Shown in pieces: positions 1 to 9,135 of a stretch of 64,000 nucleotides of DNA. The position numbers and the translations under genes are program-made. The DNA lies in assembly GCF_001620365.2 (NCBI RefSeq), contig NZ_LQMT02000007.1:367358-431357 (forward strand), read 5' to 3'. Each line of letters starts with the position of its first letter. The stretch's first letter is position 1. A model generated the notes under the pieces. It was not told the DNA's origin. It saw only the letters and a program-made list of their open reading frames with translations, and ran no database searches. The DNA is from Amycolatopsis keratiniphila subsp. keratiniphila (GTDB lineage: Bacteria; Actinomycetota; Actinomycetes; Mycobacteriales; Pseudonocardiaceae).

Positions 1-278
1 ATCATCCGGTCCCCCACGCGGACCGCGCGGGGGTCGACGTCCGCGCCCACGGCGGCGACCACGCCGCACGGTTCGTGTCCGCCGATGATGCCGGCGTCGT
101 CGCCGGTCAGGCCGAACGCGGCGAGCGCCTGCCCGGCCGGCGCCCGGTAGAAGTGCAGGTCGCTGCCGCACATCCCGGATGCCTTGAGTTCCAGCACCAC
201 TTCGTCGCGGTCCGGAGTGGGGTCGTCGAAATCCTGGATCTCGACGACCCGGTCGCCCTTGAAAACAACTCCACGCAT
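1..278 (-). CDS. Zinc-dependent alcohol dehydrogenase, N-terminal part (cut by window edge)
   Basis: The first 92 residues of a medium-chain dehydrogenase/reductase are visible; the rest lies beyond base 1. Seen: start MRGVVFKGDR, the catalytic-zinc motif GMCGSDLH (Cys ligand) and GGHEPCGVV (His-Glu ligands), in the order and spacing of the GroES-like domain of threonine/sorbitol/alcohol dehydrogenases. The expected reaction is NAD(P)-dependent oxidation of a secondary alcohol, polyol or amino-alcohol; the substrate cannot be told. The ATG is preceded by AGGACGAG. It lies 24 bases downstream of the ABC ATPase gene on the same strand, so it is probably the last visible gene of the transport operon and acts on the imported compound. 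Confidence 0.9.
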   Translation of the reverse strand, partial: MRGVVFKGDRVVEIQDFDDPTPDRDEVVLELKASGMCGSDLHFYRAPAGQALAAFGLTGDDAGIIGGHEPCGVVAAVGADVDPRAVRVGDRM

Positions 279-302
279 GTCTCGTCCTAGGGGTAGTGAG
301 GG

Positions 303-1790
303 TTAGTGCACGGCGGCGAACATCAGGCTTTCTTCGTCGGCTTCCTCGGGGGAGAATTCGGCGGCGATGCTGCCCGCGCGCGCCACGAGCACGCGGTCGG
401 ACAGTGCCTGGATCTCCGGGAGGTAGGACGAGATGACCACGACCGCGACGCCGTCGTCGGCGAGCGCGCGGATCATCGCGTGGATCTCGGGAATGGTGCC
501 GAGATCCACGCCCCGCGTGGGTTCGTCGATGATCGCGACGAGCGGTTTGCGGGTCAGCCCCTTGGCCAGCACGACCTTCTGCTGGTTGCCACCACTCAGT
601 TCTTCGACGGTCGCCTTGCCGGGTTGCAGGGTGCGCACCTGGAAGCGTTCGACGAACCGTTTCGCGACCGACTTGCGGTCACCGGGACGGTAGAAGAACG
701 GCAGGCGCAGTGCGCTGCACAGGTGCCCGAGGTAGATGTTGTCCGCGATCGTGAGATGGCTGAAGAACCCCGAAGCCTTGCGGTCTTCGGTGATGTACAC
801 GATGCCGGCCTTGCGGGCGTGGCGCGGTGTACGGAAGCGGACCGGTTTCCCGTTCAGCCGCACCGTTCCGCCGCGCAGCCGTCGCCGCTTCATCACACCG
901 CTGATGATCATCGCGGTCTCGCTGCGACCGGCTCCGACCAGCCCGTAGATACCGACGATCTCGCCCGCGTAGGCCGAGAACGCCATGTTGCGCACCACCG
1001 GCAGCAGCGTGACGTCTTCCACTTGCAGCGCCGGAACGGGTTCCGGCGCGCGGCCGGGCAGCACGCGTCCCATCTCGACGGTGCGCCCGACCATCATCTT
1101 GACCACGCGTTCCCGGGTGAATTCAGGGCGCGCCAGGGTTCCCTGTACGACGCCGTCCCGCAGCACCGTGATGCGGTCCGCCTGCTCGAACGCCTCGTCG
1201 AGCATGTGCGTGATGAAGATGACGCCGATCCCGCGGCGTTTGAGCCGCTGCATCGAGAGGAACAACTGGAGCCGTTCCTCGGGCGTGACCGAGGACGTCG
1301 GCTCGTCGAGGATGACGAGTTTCGCGTTCCGGTGGACCGCCCGCGCGATCTCGACCATCTGCTTCTGCCCGATGCCGAGTGCCCCGGCGGGGACGTCGGG
1401 CCGGATGTGAAAGTTGTGCGACTCCAGCAGTTCGCGGGCGACGACGTTGAGGCGCCCGAGGTTGTTAAACACCTTCTCGTCGCCCATGAACAGGTTCTGC
1501 GCCACCGTCATCGACTCGACGAGCGAGCCCTCTTGGTAGACCATGGCCACTCCGGCCTCGACCGAGTCGCGCGGCGTCGTGAAGGACCGCTTGCTCCCCT
1601 CGATCTCCAGCGTGCCGGAGTCGTGCGCGACCGCGCCCGAGATGATCTTGACCATCGTGGACTTACCGGCGCCGTTCTCCCCCAGCAGCGCGTGGATCTC
1701 CCCAGGCTGTACGTCGAAGTCGACGCCGTCGAGGGCATAGGTTCCGCCATAACGCTTGCTGACGTCGGTCAGCCTGATCACCGGTGTCAC
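303..1790 (-). CDS. Sugar-type ABC transporter ATP-binding protein (two tandem ATPase domains)
   Basis: A 495-residue cytoplasmic ATPase of the RbsA/XylG/MglA class that powers import by the two permeases of this operon. Two ABC cassettes are visible. The first has Walker A GENGAGKS (residues 37-44), a degenerate signature (IGQKQMVEIARA) and LVILDEPT. The second has a degenerate Walker A (GLVGAGRSE), the signature LSGGNQQKV near residue 397 and IIDEPTRGVD. A degenerate second P-loop is normal in this class. The GTG start was chosen because GGAGGTG sits just upstream and the start overlaps the preceding TGA as GTGA; the open frame further upstream lacks ABC homology. Length matches the family (about 500). 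Confidence 0.95.
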   Translation of the reverse strand: MTPVIRLTDVSKRYGGTYALDGVDFDVQPGEIHALLGENGAGKSTMVKIISGAVAHDSGTLEIEGSKRSFTTPRDSVEAGVAMVYQEGSLVESMTVAQNLFMGDEKVFNNLGRLNVVARELLESHNFHIRPDVPAGALGIGQKQMVEIARAVHRNAKLVILDEPTSSVTPEERLQLFLSMQRLKRRGIGVIFITHMLDEAFEQADRITVLRDGVVQGTLARPEFTRERVVKMMVGRTVEMGRVLPGRAPEPVPALQVEDVTLLPVVRNMAFSAYAGEIVGIYGLVGAGRSETAMIISGVMKRRRLRGGTVRLNGKPVRFRTPRHARKAGIVYITEDRKASGFFSHLTIADNIYLGHLCSALRLPFFYRPGDRKSVAKRFVERFQVRTLQPGKATVEELSGGNQQKVVLAKGLTRKPLVAIIDEPTRGVDLGTIPEIHAMIRALADDGVAVVVISSYLPEIQALSDRVLVARAGSIAAEFSPEEADEESLMFAAVH

Positions 1791-2827
1791 GATCGCACCT
1801 CCAGGAGATTCCCGTAGCCGCGCGCCGCCGCGAGCACGCGGCCGTCGCGCACGGCCACGCCGGTGACGCCGTGTCGAGCGCTGTCGACACGGGCGTGCGC
1901 GCTTTCGGCCACCCGGCCCGCGTCGTCCACCCGGAACACGAGCCCGCAGGAGCGAGCGGGCGCCCAGCTCTTCACCACGCCGAGTACGCGCAGCTGCCCC
2001 ATCTGCATGGTTTCCGTGAACGGGGACCCTCCTCGCAGGCGGGGCACGAACCACTCCGCGGGATTGATCGTCCCGGTCATCTCGGCGAGCACTTCGGGCT
2101 CGTCGAGGAGCATCTCGGTCACCCGGTTGCGGATGTACGGCGCGGCGAACCACCGGCCGGACACGCGTCCGGGGTAGACGGGCAGATTCGCGATCAGTGC
2201 CTTCCCCGACCTGCCGAGCGCGTCGGGTGATCGCGTCTCGACGCGGTGCTCGAGACTGAGCGACACGAGGACTTCTTCGTCCGATGCCTCGATCCCCGAC
2301 GGCCAGGCCAAACCTTCGGCCACCACCTCGGCACGGGTGCCGTCCACCCGCACGATCGCCCCGGACCGGTCCCCGGTGACCAGCGCCCGCGCCCAGTCCC
2401 GCTCCGTCGTCGATCCGACGGTGGCGAGCAGCGAACCGTCCGGCGCCACGGTCAGATCGGTCACGCAGGACGTGACCGACGCTGCCGTGCACACCTCGTC
2501 CGAAGAGGCGGCCGAGACGATCCCGACGCCGTCCACCGCGGCGAGGATCTCGTCACCGCGGACGGCGAGAGCCCCGACGCGGCCGCCCGTTTCCGCGACG
2601 CGCGCCACGTCGCCGCCGCGCAGCGCGAGGATCAGGTTTCCACTGCTGAACACCACGTCACCGGTGCCGGTGACCACGACGTCGTCCGGCTCGAATTCAC
2701 CGGACGGCAGTAGCTCGGCCGCTTCGTCGAGCCGGAGATTCGGCCGCAGTCCGGTGTCCATGGGCGGCACACCCCGTCGCCGTGCCCACTTCGGATTGAT
2801 CAGTTCCTTGAGCGTGGAAAGACTCAT
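1787..2827 (-). CDS. SMP-30/gluconolactonase-like beta-propeller protein
   Basis: A 346-residue protein without signal peptide or membrane segment. It resembles the strictosidine-synthase/SMP-30 propeller group: repeated strands such as VTDLTVAPDGSLLATVG and GLAWPSGIEASDEEVLVS, and a C-terminal GVTGVAVRDGRVLAAARGYGN. Members hydrolyse lactones or related esters using a metal held by the propeller, so a lactone-hydrolysing step on the imported compound is plausible but unproven. It overlaps its upstream neighbour by ATGA and the ATPase by GTGA, so it is translationally coupled inside the transporter operon. The neighbouring permease carries a second, fused propeller of the same general type, giving two propellers in one operon. 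Confidence 0.75.
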   Translation of the reverse strand: MSLSTLKELINPKWARRRGVPPMDTGLRPNLRLDEAAELLPSGEFEPDDVVVTGTGDVVFSSGNLILALRGGDVARVAETGGRVGALAVRGDEILAAVDGVGIVSAASSDEVCTAASVTSCVTDLTVAPDGSLLATVGSTTERDWARALVTGDRSGAIVRVDGTRAEVVAEGLAWPSGIEASDEEVLVSLSLEHRVETRSPDALGRSGKALIANLPVYPGRVSGRWFAAPYIRNRVTEMLLDEPEVLAEMTGTINPAEWFVPRLRGGSPFTETMQMGQLRVLGVVKSWAPARSCGLVFRVDDAGRVAESAHARVDSARHGVTGVAVRDGRVLAAARGYGNLLEVRS

Positions 2828-5016
2828 CGGGTCACCTCCGCGACCGGGCGCGCTCCTGCCGTACCGGGCACGGCCGAGGGATCGATGTCGCCGATCTCGG
2901 CCGGATCCAGTTGCATCCGCCCGATCCGGTTGTTGCTGACCCCGCACAGGTACAGATACCCGTCGCGTTCCTTGACCGCGGTGACCATCGGGTAGTTCTC
3001 CATCGTCTCGTCCCACAGCACCGAGAGGATCTCCCCGCTGTCGCTGAACTTGATCGCGCACGACACGTTCAGCTGCGGCACCACCCAGTTGTCGACGGAC
3101 ACCTCGCGGGTCATCCGCCGCCGGACCGACGGGTACCGGCCGAGCAGATCCGACATCTGGGTCCGCATGGCACACAGCGGCATCCAGTAGTTGCCGTCCG
3201 AGGAGCGGTTGATGTTGTCCGGGTAGCCGGGCAGGTTCTCCAGCACCGGTTCGAGCTGCCCTTCCTTGGGGCCGGAGATCCAGAGCCGGTCGACGCGGCA
3301 CAGGCCGGTGCTGGCGATGAGGATCGACTCGCCGTCGTGGGAGGTGCAGACCCCGTTGGGGAACACGTAGTTCGACACGACCACTTCGGTGGTTCCGTCC
3401 GGCCGCACCCGCACGATCCGCCCGTTGGGCCGGAACTCGACCAGTTCGAGCAGGAAGTCCGCGGTGTTGGTCCGGGTGGAGAAGTCCGAGGCGTAGATCG
3501 AGCCGTCGGGCGCGATGTCGAGGTCGTCGATCGCGCGCAGACCCGAATCGTCGATCAGTGACAGCGGGCTGCGTTTGACCTGGTTGGCGACCAGTTCCGG
3601 TTCGCCGTCCTGGCCGATGCGGTAGATCCCCATGCCGCCGACGGCGACGACGAGCCTGCCCTCGGCGTCCCAGACGTGCCCGCACGGGAAGCCGCCGGTG
3701 CGGGAGAAGACCTCGCCCTCGGTGTCCTCGAGCCCGCGGAAACGCCACACCCAGCCACGCTGGTCGCCGCAGTACACGTTGCCCTCGGCATCGACGGCGC
3801 AGTCCTCCGCGCCACGGATCTTCCCGAGCCCGACCGGTGGCGCGTCGGTGAGACGCCGGTTCGGGGACCACACGGTGCCCGGTTCGGTGACGTCGATCAG
3901 CGGACCGAGGGACAGCCGGGCGGGGTCGATCTTCAGTTTCTCGACCGCGCGCTGCCGGTATTTGCCCCATTTCAGGTCCAGGATGGTGAACACGGCGAGC
4001 ACGGCTGCGAGGACGACGGTGTAGAACGAGCCCTGGGCCCCGTCGGCGACGGTCGCCTGCTGGATGATCGCCACCACCGCGACCCCGACGGTCGCCCGCA
4101 ACACCGAACCGCGGCCGCCCTGGATGCTCACCCCGCCGAGGACGACGGCGGTGAGCACGATGATCTCCCATCCGTGTCCCACGTTCGGGTCGGTCCGGGC
4201 CAGCCGCGCCGAGGTCAGGATCGCCGCGGTGCCCGCCAGCGCGCCGGACAACACGTACGTCCAGAACGTCACCGCGGTGACCGGGATGCCGTTGCGCCGT
4301 GCCGAACGCCGGTCCGAGCCGGTCGCGGTGACCCACCAGCCCCAGCGGGACCGGGTCAGCGCGAGATGCACGACGAGCAGCACCATCGCGAAGAGGAACC
4401 AGGCGGCCGGGACACCGATGATCCGGCCGGTGCTCAGAAAGTCCCACACCAGGGAGTCCTTGGCGATCCCGATTCGGGTGCTGTTCGCGTTCTGCAAGAC
4501 CGAGGCAGCGCCGCCGAAGGCGATCAGCGTGACCAGGGTGGTGATGAACGGGCGCATCCGCAGGATCGCGATGAAGAACCCGTTGACCGCCCCGAGCAGG
4601 GCGCCGGTCACGATCGCCGCCGGGACGACCACGGCCGTCGGCCACAGCCACACCCGGTCGGCGACCAGAGCGCCGAGCGCGCAGACCCCGACCATGGAGC
4701 CGACCGACAGGTCGATGCCGCCGCCGACCAGGACGACCGTCAGGCCGATCGCCAGCAGGCCGAACTCGGCCATCTCGTCCAGCACCAGCGGTGCGTTGTC
4801 GGCGCCGACGTTCGTGGTCATCAGGACGTACAGGCACAGCGCGAGCGCGAGTACCAGCGGGACGGCGCCTTCCATCCACCGTTTTTCGAACAGGTCGGAG
4901 ATCGTGCGGAACCGCGCGATCCTTTCGGTGGGCCGGCCGCCGGTCATGCCGAAGGCGTCGAGCCCGCGCCGCAGCGGGGAGAACCCGCGAGGGCGCACTG
5001 GAGACGAAGTCGTCAT
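2824..5016 (-). CDS. ABC sugar-type permease fused to SMP-30-like propeller domain
   Basis: A 730-residue two-part protein. Residues about 45-345 form an RbsC/XylH-type permease with 8-10 hydrophobic helices and the family motif GLTVVLVGGGIDLSVGS, plus GGVSIQGGRGS near the end. Residues about 375-730 form a soluble strictosidine-synthase/SMP-30-like propeller with PDGSIYASDF, FPNGVCTSHDGE and PGYPDNINRSSDGNYWM. The reading frame is continuous, with no internal stop or compelling internal start at the junction, so this is a true fusion. Inference: the propeller faces the cytoplasm, placing a putative hydrolase at the transporter exit. It starts 12 bases after the binding-protein gene and overlaps the next gene by ATGA. 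Confidence 0.88.
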   Translation of the reverse strand: MTTSSPVRPRGFSPLRRGLDAFGMTGGRPTERIARFRTISDLFEKRWMEGAVPLVLALALCLYVLMTTNVGADNAPLVLDEMAEFGLLAIGLTVVLVGGGIDLSVGSMVGVCALGALVADRVWLWPTAVVVPAAIVTGALLGAVNGFFIAILRMRPFITTLVTLIAFGGAASVLQNANSTRIGIAKDSLVWDFLSTGRIIGVPAAWFLFAMVLLVVHLALTRSRWGWWVTATGSDRRSARRNGIPVTAVTFWTYVLSGALAGTAAILTSARLARTDPNVGHGWEIIVLTAVVLGGVSIQGGRGSVLRATVGVAVVAIIQQATVADGAQGSFYTVVLAAVLAVFTILDLKWGKYRQRAVEKLKIDPARLSLGPLIDVTEPGTVWSPNRRLTDAPPVGLGKIRGAEDCAVDAEGNVYCGDQRGWVWRFRGLEDTEGEVFSRTGGFPCGHVWDAEGRLVVAVGGMGIYRIGQDGEPELVANQVKRSPLSLIDDSGLRAIDDLDIAPDGSIYASDFSTRTNTADFLLELVEFRPNGRIVRVRPDGTTEVVVSNYVFPNGVCTSHDGESILIASTGLCRVDRLWISGPKEGQLEPVLENLPGYPDNINRSSDGNYWMPLCAMRTQMSDLLGRYPSVRRRMTREVSVDNWVVPQLNVSCAIKFSDSGEILSVLWDETMENYPMVTAVKERDGYLYLCGVSNNRIGRMQLDPAEIGDIDPSAVPGTAGARPVAEVTR

Positions 5017-5028
5017 CGGTGCCCGTCC

Positions 5029-6102
5029 CTACTGGCTCTCGTAGCAGGCGATGGTGGTCTTGTCGATGTTGGTCTTGTCGACGATCGTGTCCGACACGTA
5101 AGCGACCGAGTGCGTGCTGCCGGGCTGCGCGCCGTTCATGATCAGGTTCTGCGCGGCGACCGCGCCTGCCGCGCCGATGCCCTGGACGTCGTAGGCGGCC
5201 GAGGCGGTCACCAGGCCCTGCTTCAGGGCGGCGCACCAGTTGCTGTCCGCGTCGAGGGTGTAGACGCCGACCGAGCCGGGCTGTACCTGGCCGCGCGATT
5301 CGGCGGCCTTGACCGTCTGCCCGACGGTGATCGAGTTGAGGTCGAAGGTGACCATGAAGCCGCAGAGCTTGCCCTGTTGCTGCTGGAGCACCGATTCCGC
5401 GGCCGCTTGCGCCTGTGCGTTCTGGAACTGCGAGTGGGCGACGAGGACCTTGTAGCCCGCCGGTTCCACGACGTCCTTGATCCCCTGGTTCCACAGGATC
5501 GACGCCGGATCGTTGCCGGGGCCGTCGATGATCGAGATCGTCTTCGGCGCGTTGCGGCCGTCGCAATCGGACATCGCGCGTTTGGCGATCGACTGGGCCG
5601 CACCGTAGACGTCGACACCGACGAAGGCGTCACCGAGCCGGGCGGACATCATGTTGAGCACCACCGTGTAGATACCGGCCTTCTGCGCGCGGTCGATGGC
5701 GTTGTCGAGCAGGCCTAGATCCTGGTTCTGCAGCACCAGCACGTCGGCGGCCTTGCGGGCGATCAGGTCGTTGATGGTGCTGATCATCCGGTCGCTGCTG
5801 AAGTTCGAGTCGTACACCTTGAACTCGGCGCCGAGTTTGTCGAAGGTGCGCTGCATCGTCGTGCCCCAGTTCTCCGTAAGCTGGTAGCCCTTGAAGAGGA
5901 TCGGCACGAAGGCGATCTTCTTGCCCTTCATCGTGTCGAGCGCCTTCTGCCGCGCGGGCATCAGCTCCACAGTGGACCCGAACGCTTGGTTCCCGTTGCC
6001 GGACTGGGCTTCCGACGAACCGCTGTCGACGGAGCAGCTCGCGACGGCGGTGGCCGTCACCGCGGCCAGCGCGAGGGCGACGATCTTCTTGGTGAGTTTC
6101 AT
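5029..6102 (-). CDS. ABC transporter substrate-binding lipoprotein (sugar-type)
   Basis: A 357-residue periplasmic-binding-protein family 4 type lipoprotein. Its signal peptide MKLTKKIVALALAAVTATAV is followed by lipobox VASC with the lipidated Cys at residue 23. The mature part has the two-lobed sugar-binder pattern: GKKIAFVPI, ISTINDLIARKAADVLVLQ, AGIYTVVLNMM, ISIIDGPGNDPAS, FDLNSITVGQTVKAAESRG. It captures the solute outside the membrane and delivers it to the two permeases. The ATG start fits the signal peptide; a GTG 18 bases upstream would overlap the previous stop as GTGA and add VNGNGT, so it cannot be excluded. The ligand is unknown; this family also binds non-sugars such as autoinducer-2. 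Confidence 0.92.
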   Translation of the reverse strand: MKLTKKIVALALAAVTATAVASCSVDSGSSEAQSGNGNQAFGSTVELMPARQKALDTMKGKKIAFVPILFKGYQLTENWGTTMQRTFDKLGAEFKVYDSNFSSDRMISTINDLIARKAADVLVLQNQDLGLLDNAIDRAQKAGIYTVVLNMMSARLGDAFVGVDVYGAAQSIAKRAMSDCDGRNAPKTISIIDGPGNDPASILWNQGIKDVVEPAGYKVLVAHSQFQNAQAQAAAESVLQQQQGKLCGFMVTFDLNSITVGQTVKAAESRGQVQPGSVGVYTLDADSNWCAALKQGLVTASAAYDVQGIGAAGAVAAQNLIMNGAQPGSTHSVAYVSDTIVDKTNIDKTTIACYESQ

Positions 6103-6116
6103 GGTTCCATTCCCGT

Positions 6117-7127
6117 TCACAGTTCGCCGGATTTCTCGGTTTCGTCGTTGCGCGGATGCAGCCACGCGTCGAACGCGATCGCGGCGGCGAGGACGCCGCC
6201 CCGGATCAGGTCCTGCACCGCGGTGCTCAACCCGTGCAGTACCAGCAGGTTGTTGAGCACGCCGACGAAGAGGGCGCCCGCGAGGACGCCGAGGATGGTT
6301 CCGCGGCCACCGGACAGCGACACCCCGCCGATCACGACCACCGTCAGCGCGGTGAACAGGATCGGGGCGAAGGACGTGACCGTGGTCTGCACGCTCCCCT
6401 GCAGGGAGACCGTGACGTAGCCGGCAAGCGCGGCCAGCAACGCGGAGAGCACGTAGGTGAGGATCTGCAGCGGCCGGACCGGGGCGCCGGTCGACCGTGC
6501 CGTCGCGAAGTTGTCCCCCATCGCGCGGATCAGCCGCCCCGGTGAGGTGTAGGAGACGAACAACCACGCGAGCAGGAACACCGCACCGGCGATCAACACC
6601 GGACGGGGCACCCCCAAGACCGAACCGCCGCTGAGCTCGGCCAGGAACGACGCGGGCGGCACGCCGTAGACGTTCTCGGTGAGGAACAGGATGTCGATGC
6701 CGCCGATGGCGAGCATGCCGGTCGCGAGCGTCACGAACAGCGCGGGCACCTCGAACAGGGCGACAAGGACGCCGTTGACCAGGCCGATCGCCAGCGCCAG
6801 CGCGGTCATCAGGGCGATCGCCTGCCATTCCGGCATGCCGCGGTCGATGAACGCCAGCGTCGCCTGGGCACAACCGAGTCCGATACCGGCCACGGAGAGA
6901 TCGAGTCCCTTGCCGAGGATCACGATCGTCTGGCCGATGGCCAGGATGCCGAACGCCGCCGACAGGTTCAGGATGCTGGCGAAGTTCCCGGTGCTCAGGA
7001 AGTTCGCCGTGGTCAGGCCGCCGGCCAGGGCCAGCAAGATGGTGATCGCGAGGACCGGATAGGTCTGGTCGTAGCCACCCAGGCGCGCGCGAAGCGACCC
7101 GCGTGGCTTCGTTGCCACAGTAGTCAT
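6117..7127 (-). CDS. ABC transporter permease (RbsC/XylH type)
   Basis: A 336-residue inner-membrane permease with about 8-10 hydrophobic helices and the family motifs AIGQTIVILGKGLDLSVAG (residues about 65-85) and GGVSLSGGRGTILG near residue 270. It pairs with the permease half of the downstream fusion protein to form the channel, driven by the tandem ATPase. Unlike that partner it has no extra domain and is of usual length. It lies 17 bases downstream of the MmgE/PrpD gene and 14 bases upstream of the binding-protein ATG. Confidence 0.95.
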   Translation of the reverse strand: MTTVATKPRGSLRARLGGYDQTYPVLAITILLALAGGLTTANFLSTGNFASILNLSAAFGILAIGQTIVILGKGLDLSVAGIGLGCAQATLAFIDRGMPEWQAIALMTALALAIGLVNGVLVALFEVPALFVTLATGMLAIGGIDILFLTENVYGVPPASFLAELSGGSVLGVPRPVLIAGAVFLLAWLFVSYTSPGRLIRAMGDNFATARSTGAPVRPLQILTYVLSALLAALAGYVTVSLQGSVQTTVTSFAPILFTALTVVVIGGVSLSGGRGTILGVLAGALFVGVLNNLLVLHGLSTAVQDLIRGGVLAAAIAFDAWLHPRNDETEKSGEL

Positions 7128-7144
7128 GGAGATCCCGTATTCGG

Positions 7145-8572
7145 TCAGGAGGGAAGGACCGGGCGGAGCCGTTTCGTGAACTCGGTGACGTCCTCGACGT
7201 TCCGCAGGTCGAAGACGGCTTCGATGACGGCGTCCGCGTCGGCGTCGGTGAGGACGTCCTCGACGTTGTGCCGGAACTTGGCGATCAGTTCGTCGTCGGT
7301 CATGAACGTCGCCGGGTCGGGCGAAGGACTGCCCTTCGGATAGGCGCGTTCACCGGTGAAGGTGGTGCCGCGGGCTTGCACCTCGACGCGGGATCGCCGC
7401 GCCGCCGGGTTGCCGCGCAAGGCCGCGGTGTAGTCCGGGTGTTCCCGGAAAGAGGCTTTCTTGGTCAGCTCGAGCACGGACGGGTCGAGTACCGCTTCCG
7501 GTGTCTGCCAGTCCTTGCCCGGCGGGATCCGGTGCGCGGCCATCGACAAGCCGTGCGTCATGCCGAACTGGGCGTCACGCGGGTTGCGGATGTCCTCGTT
7601 GACCCACACTGGCTGCAGCACGAAGCTCTCGCCCCACGCGTCGATGGCGTCGATCTCGTCCGGACGGATGTCGTGGGTCTCGACGATCTCGGTGAGCGCG
7701 TCGAACAGCGCGTGCATCACCCGGCAATGTGGATACGGCTTGAAGGACTGGAACGGGGTGAAGGTCCATTCCGTGCCCAGGCCGGCGGTGATCGGCGCCG
7801 GTTCCCACCGGGAGGTCCCGATGAAACGTGGGAATCCGTAGTCACGGTCGTCGAGCATCTCCCGGTCGCCGGTGTGCCCGAGTTCGGCGAGGTTCGCCGC
7901 GGTGACCGCCGACAGCGCCATCCCGCCGGCGAGCTGGTACTTGATCGTGGTCGACGGCGCGTGCATCATCCACGCCCGCTGGGTGTTGGTGGGGACCGTG
8001 GAACCCATGATCCCGAGCGCGTCGGCCAGAGTCTCGCGGGAGAATCCCTTGACCACACCGATCGCGGCGGCCGCGCCGAACAGCGTGCTGCTGTAGCCGA
8101 TGACGTCGGGGATGGTGACGACACCGTCCTTGATGTCGCGCAGGTAGTCGGTCGCCTTGCCGATGCGGAAGGACATCTCGTGCGCGACCGCGATCGCGGT
8201 CAGAAGCTTCTCCCCGCTGCCCTGCAACGATTCCGCTGTCGCCAGCGCTCCGGGCAGGACGTACGGCGTCACGTGGCCGGGCGGCAGGACGGCGTCCTGG
8301 TCAAGGGCGTTGATCAGTTCCGCGTTGGCGAAGGCCGCACCCGGCACCGAGGTCGTGGTCCCCGTGCCCAGGATCGACGCGGGCCCCTCTGTGCCGCCGA
8401 GGTACCGGCCGTAGCCGACGCCGCGTTGAGCGCCTTCGTCGTCGAGGGAGGCGACAGCGCAGCCGAGCGAGTCGAGCAGGATGCGCTGGGACTCGCTCAC
8501 CACCTCGTCCGGCAAGTTCCGGACTTCGGTATCTGCCGCGAATTCCGCGAGTTGCTCGATGATCGTCGGCAT
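7145..8572 (-). CDS. MmgE/PrpD family protein
   Basis: A 475-residue cytosolic protein of the MmgE/PrpD family, which holds 2-methylcitrate dehydratase, cis-aconitate decarboxylase, iminodisuccinate epimerase and many uncharacterised hydratases/epimerases. Seen: the N-terminal helical pattern SQRILLDSLGCAVAS, ANAELINALDQDAVLPPGHVTPYVLPGALATAE, and the lid-domain region FQSFKPYPHCRVMHALFDAL. Family length is about 450-480. It is the first gene of the transport operon (GAGGGAG before the ATG), so it probably acts on the imported solute or a first product. Which family reaction it performs cannot be decided by reading. Confidence 0.88.
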   Translation of the reverse strand: MPTIIEQLAEFAADTEVRNLPDEVVSESQRILLDSLGCAVASLDDEGAQRGVGYGRYLGGTEGPASILGTGTTTSVPGAAFANAELINALDQDAVLPPGHVTPYVLPGALATAESLQGSGEKLLTAIAVAHEMSFRIGKATDYLRDIKDGVVTIPDVIGYSSTLFGAAAAIGVVKGFSRETLADALGIMGSTVPTNTQRAWMMHAPSTTIKYQLAGGMALSAVTAANLAELGHTGDREMLDDRDYGFPRFIGTSRWEPAPITAGLGTEWTFTPFQSFKPYPHCRVMHALFDALTEIVETHDIRPDEIDAIDAWGESFVLQPVWVNEDIRNPRDAQFGMTHGLSMAAHRIPPGKDWQTPEAVLDPSVLELTKKASFREHPDYTAALRGNPAARRSRVEVQARGTTFTGERAYPKGSPSPDPATFMTDDELIAKFRHNVEDVLTDADADAVIEAVFDLRNVEDVTEFTKRLRPVLPS

Positions 8573-8644
8573 CTTCAGGGCGCTCCCTCGGTGATCTGTG
8601 CCACGTTGCGGGAGTCAGTGTGGCCGCCGATCGGCCCAGGCCAC

Positions 8645-8685
8645 ATCTGTCGCCGGTCGGAGTCCAGTTCCTACCGGCGACAGAT
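8645..8685. promoter_or_regulatory. 13-base perfect inverted repeat upstream of the transport operon
   Basis: Arm ATCTGTCGCCGGT (8645-8657) is exactly complementary to ACCGGCGACAGAT (8673-8685), with a 15-base spacer. It lies 73-113 bases before the MmgE/PrpD start, a position suited to an operator for a dimeric regulator; a hairpin in a transcript is the alternative. No run of T follows, so it is not an obvious terminator. Confidence 0.55.
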
Positions 8686-9135
8686 TTCGCGGATTCGACT
8701 GGACAACCGGTCGCGCGCTTCTTAAGATGCGCCGTCGTTCAAGAACCGAATCGTCACTCGTTACCTGTTGGACGTGTGACGGTCGCGTGCTGGCCCTGCT
8801 CTCGGCAGAGCGTGATCGAGGCCTCGGCGCTGCCGGTCTCGCGCCCACAGGACGTCGCTGCGTGTACGCCGTTCGGACGCATCAGGCGGGCCATGCCGGC
8901 GGTGGCTGCGGTTGCGACCACGAATATCTGTCGCGGATCGGCGACATCGGTCCCGGCACCAGCAAATGCTTTGCAGGACAGGCGTTCCCTCCATACCGCG
9001 CACAGTTCTACGTCACGTCTCGCGAGAGCCCAGGCCGTCATCGATGGCGACACCACGGAAACGCCGATCCGGCTGTGGACGGGTGTTTCATCGAAATTTA
9101 ATCGACTGTAGATACCTTCGCGGAGAGATCGATGT

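Noticed and set aside
1787-5566. 1259-residue minus-strand open frame
   Set aside because: Only its last 346 residues (from 2827) are protein-like; the rest is an Arg-rich shadow of the permease and binding-protein genes.
3676-5718. 680-residue plus-strand open frame antisense to the transporter genes
   Set aside because: Arg/Asp/His-rich composition typical of high-GC antisense shadows, no motifs, and it covers well-supported minus-strand genes.
8598-9111. Overlapping frames in the 8573-9319 gap
   Set aside because: No ribosome sites, no conserved motifs and frames on both strands of similar length; kept as non-coding.
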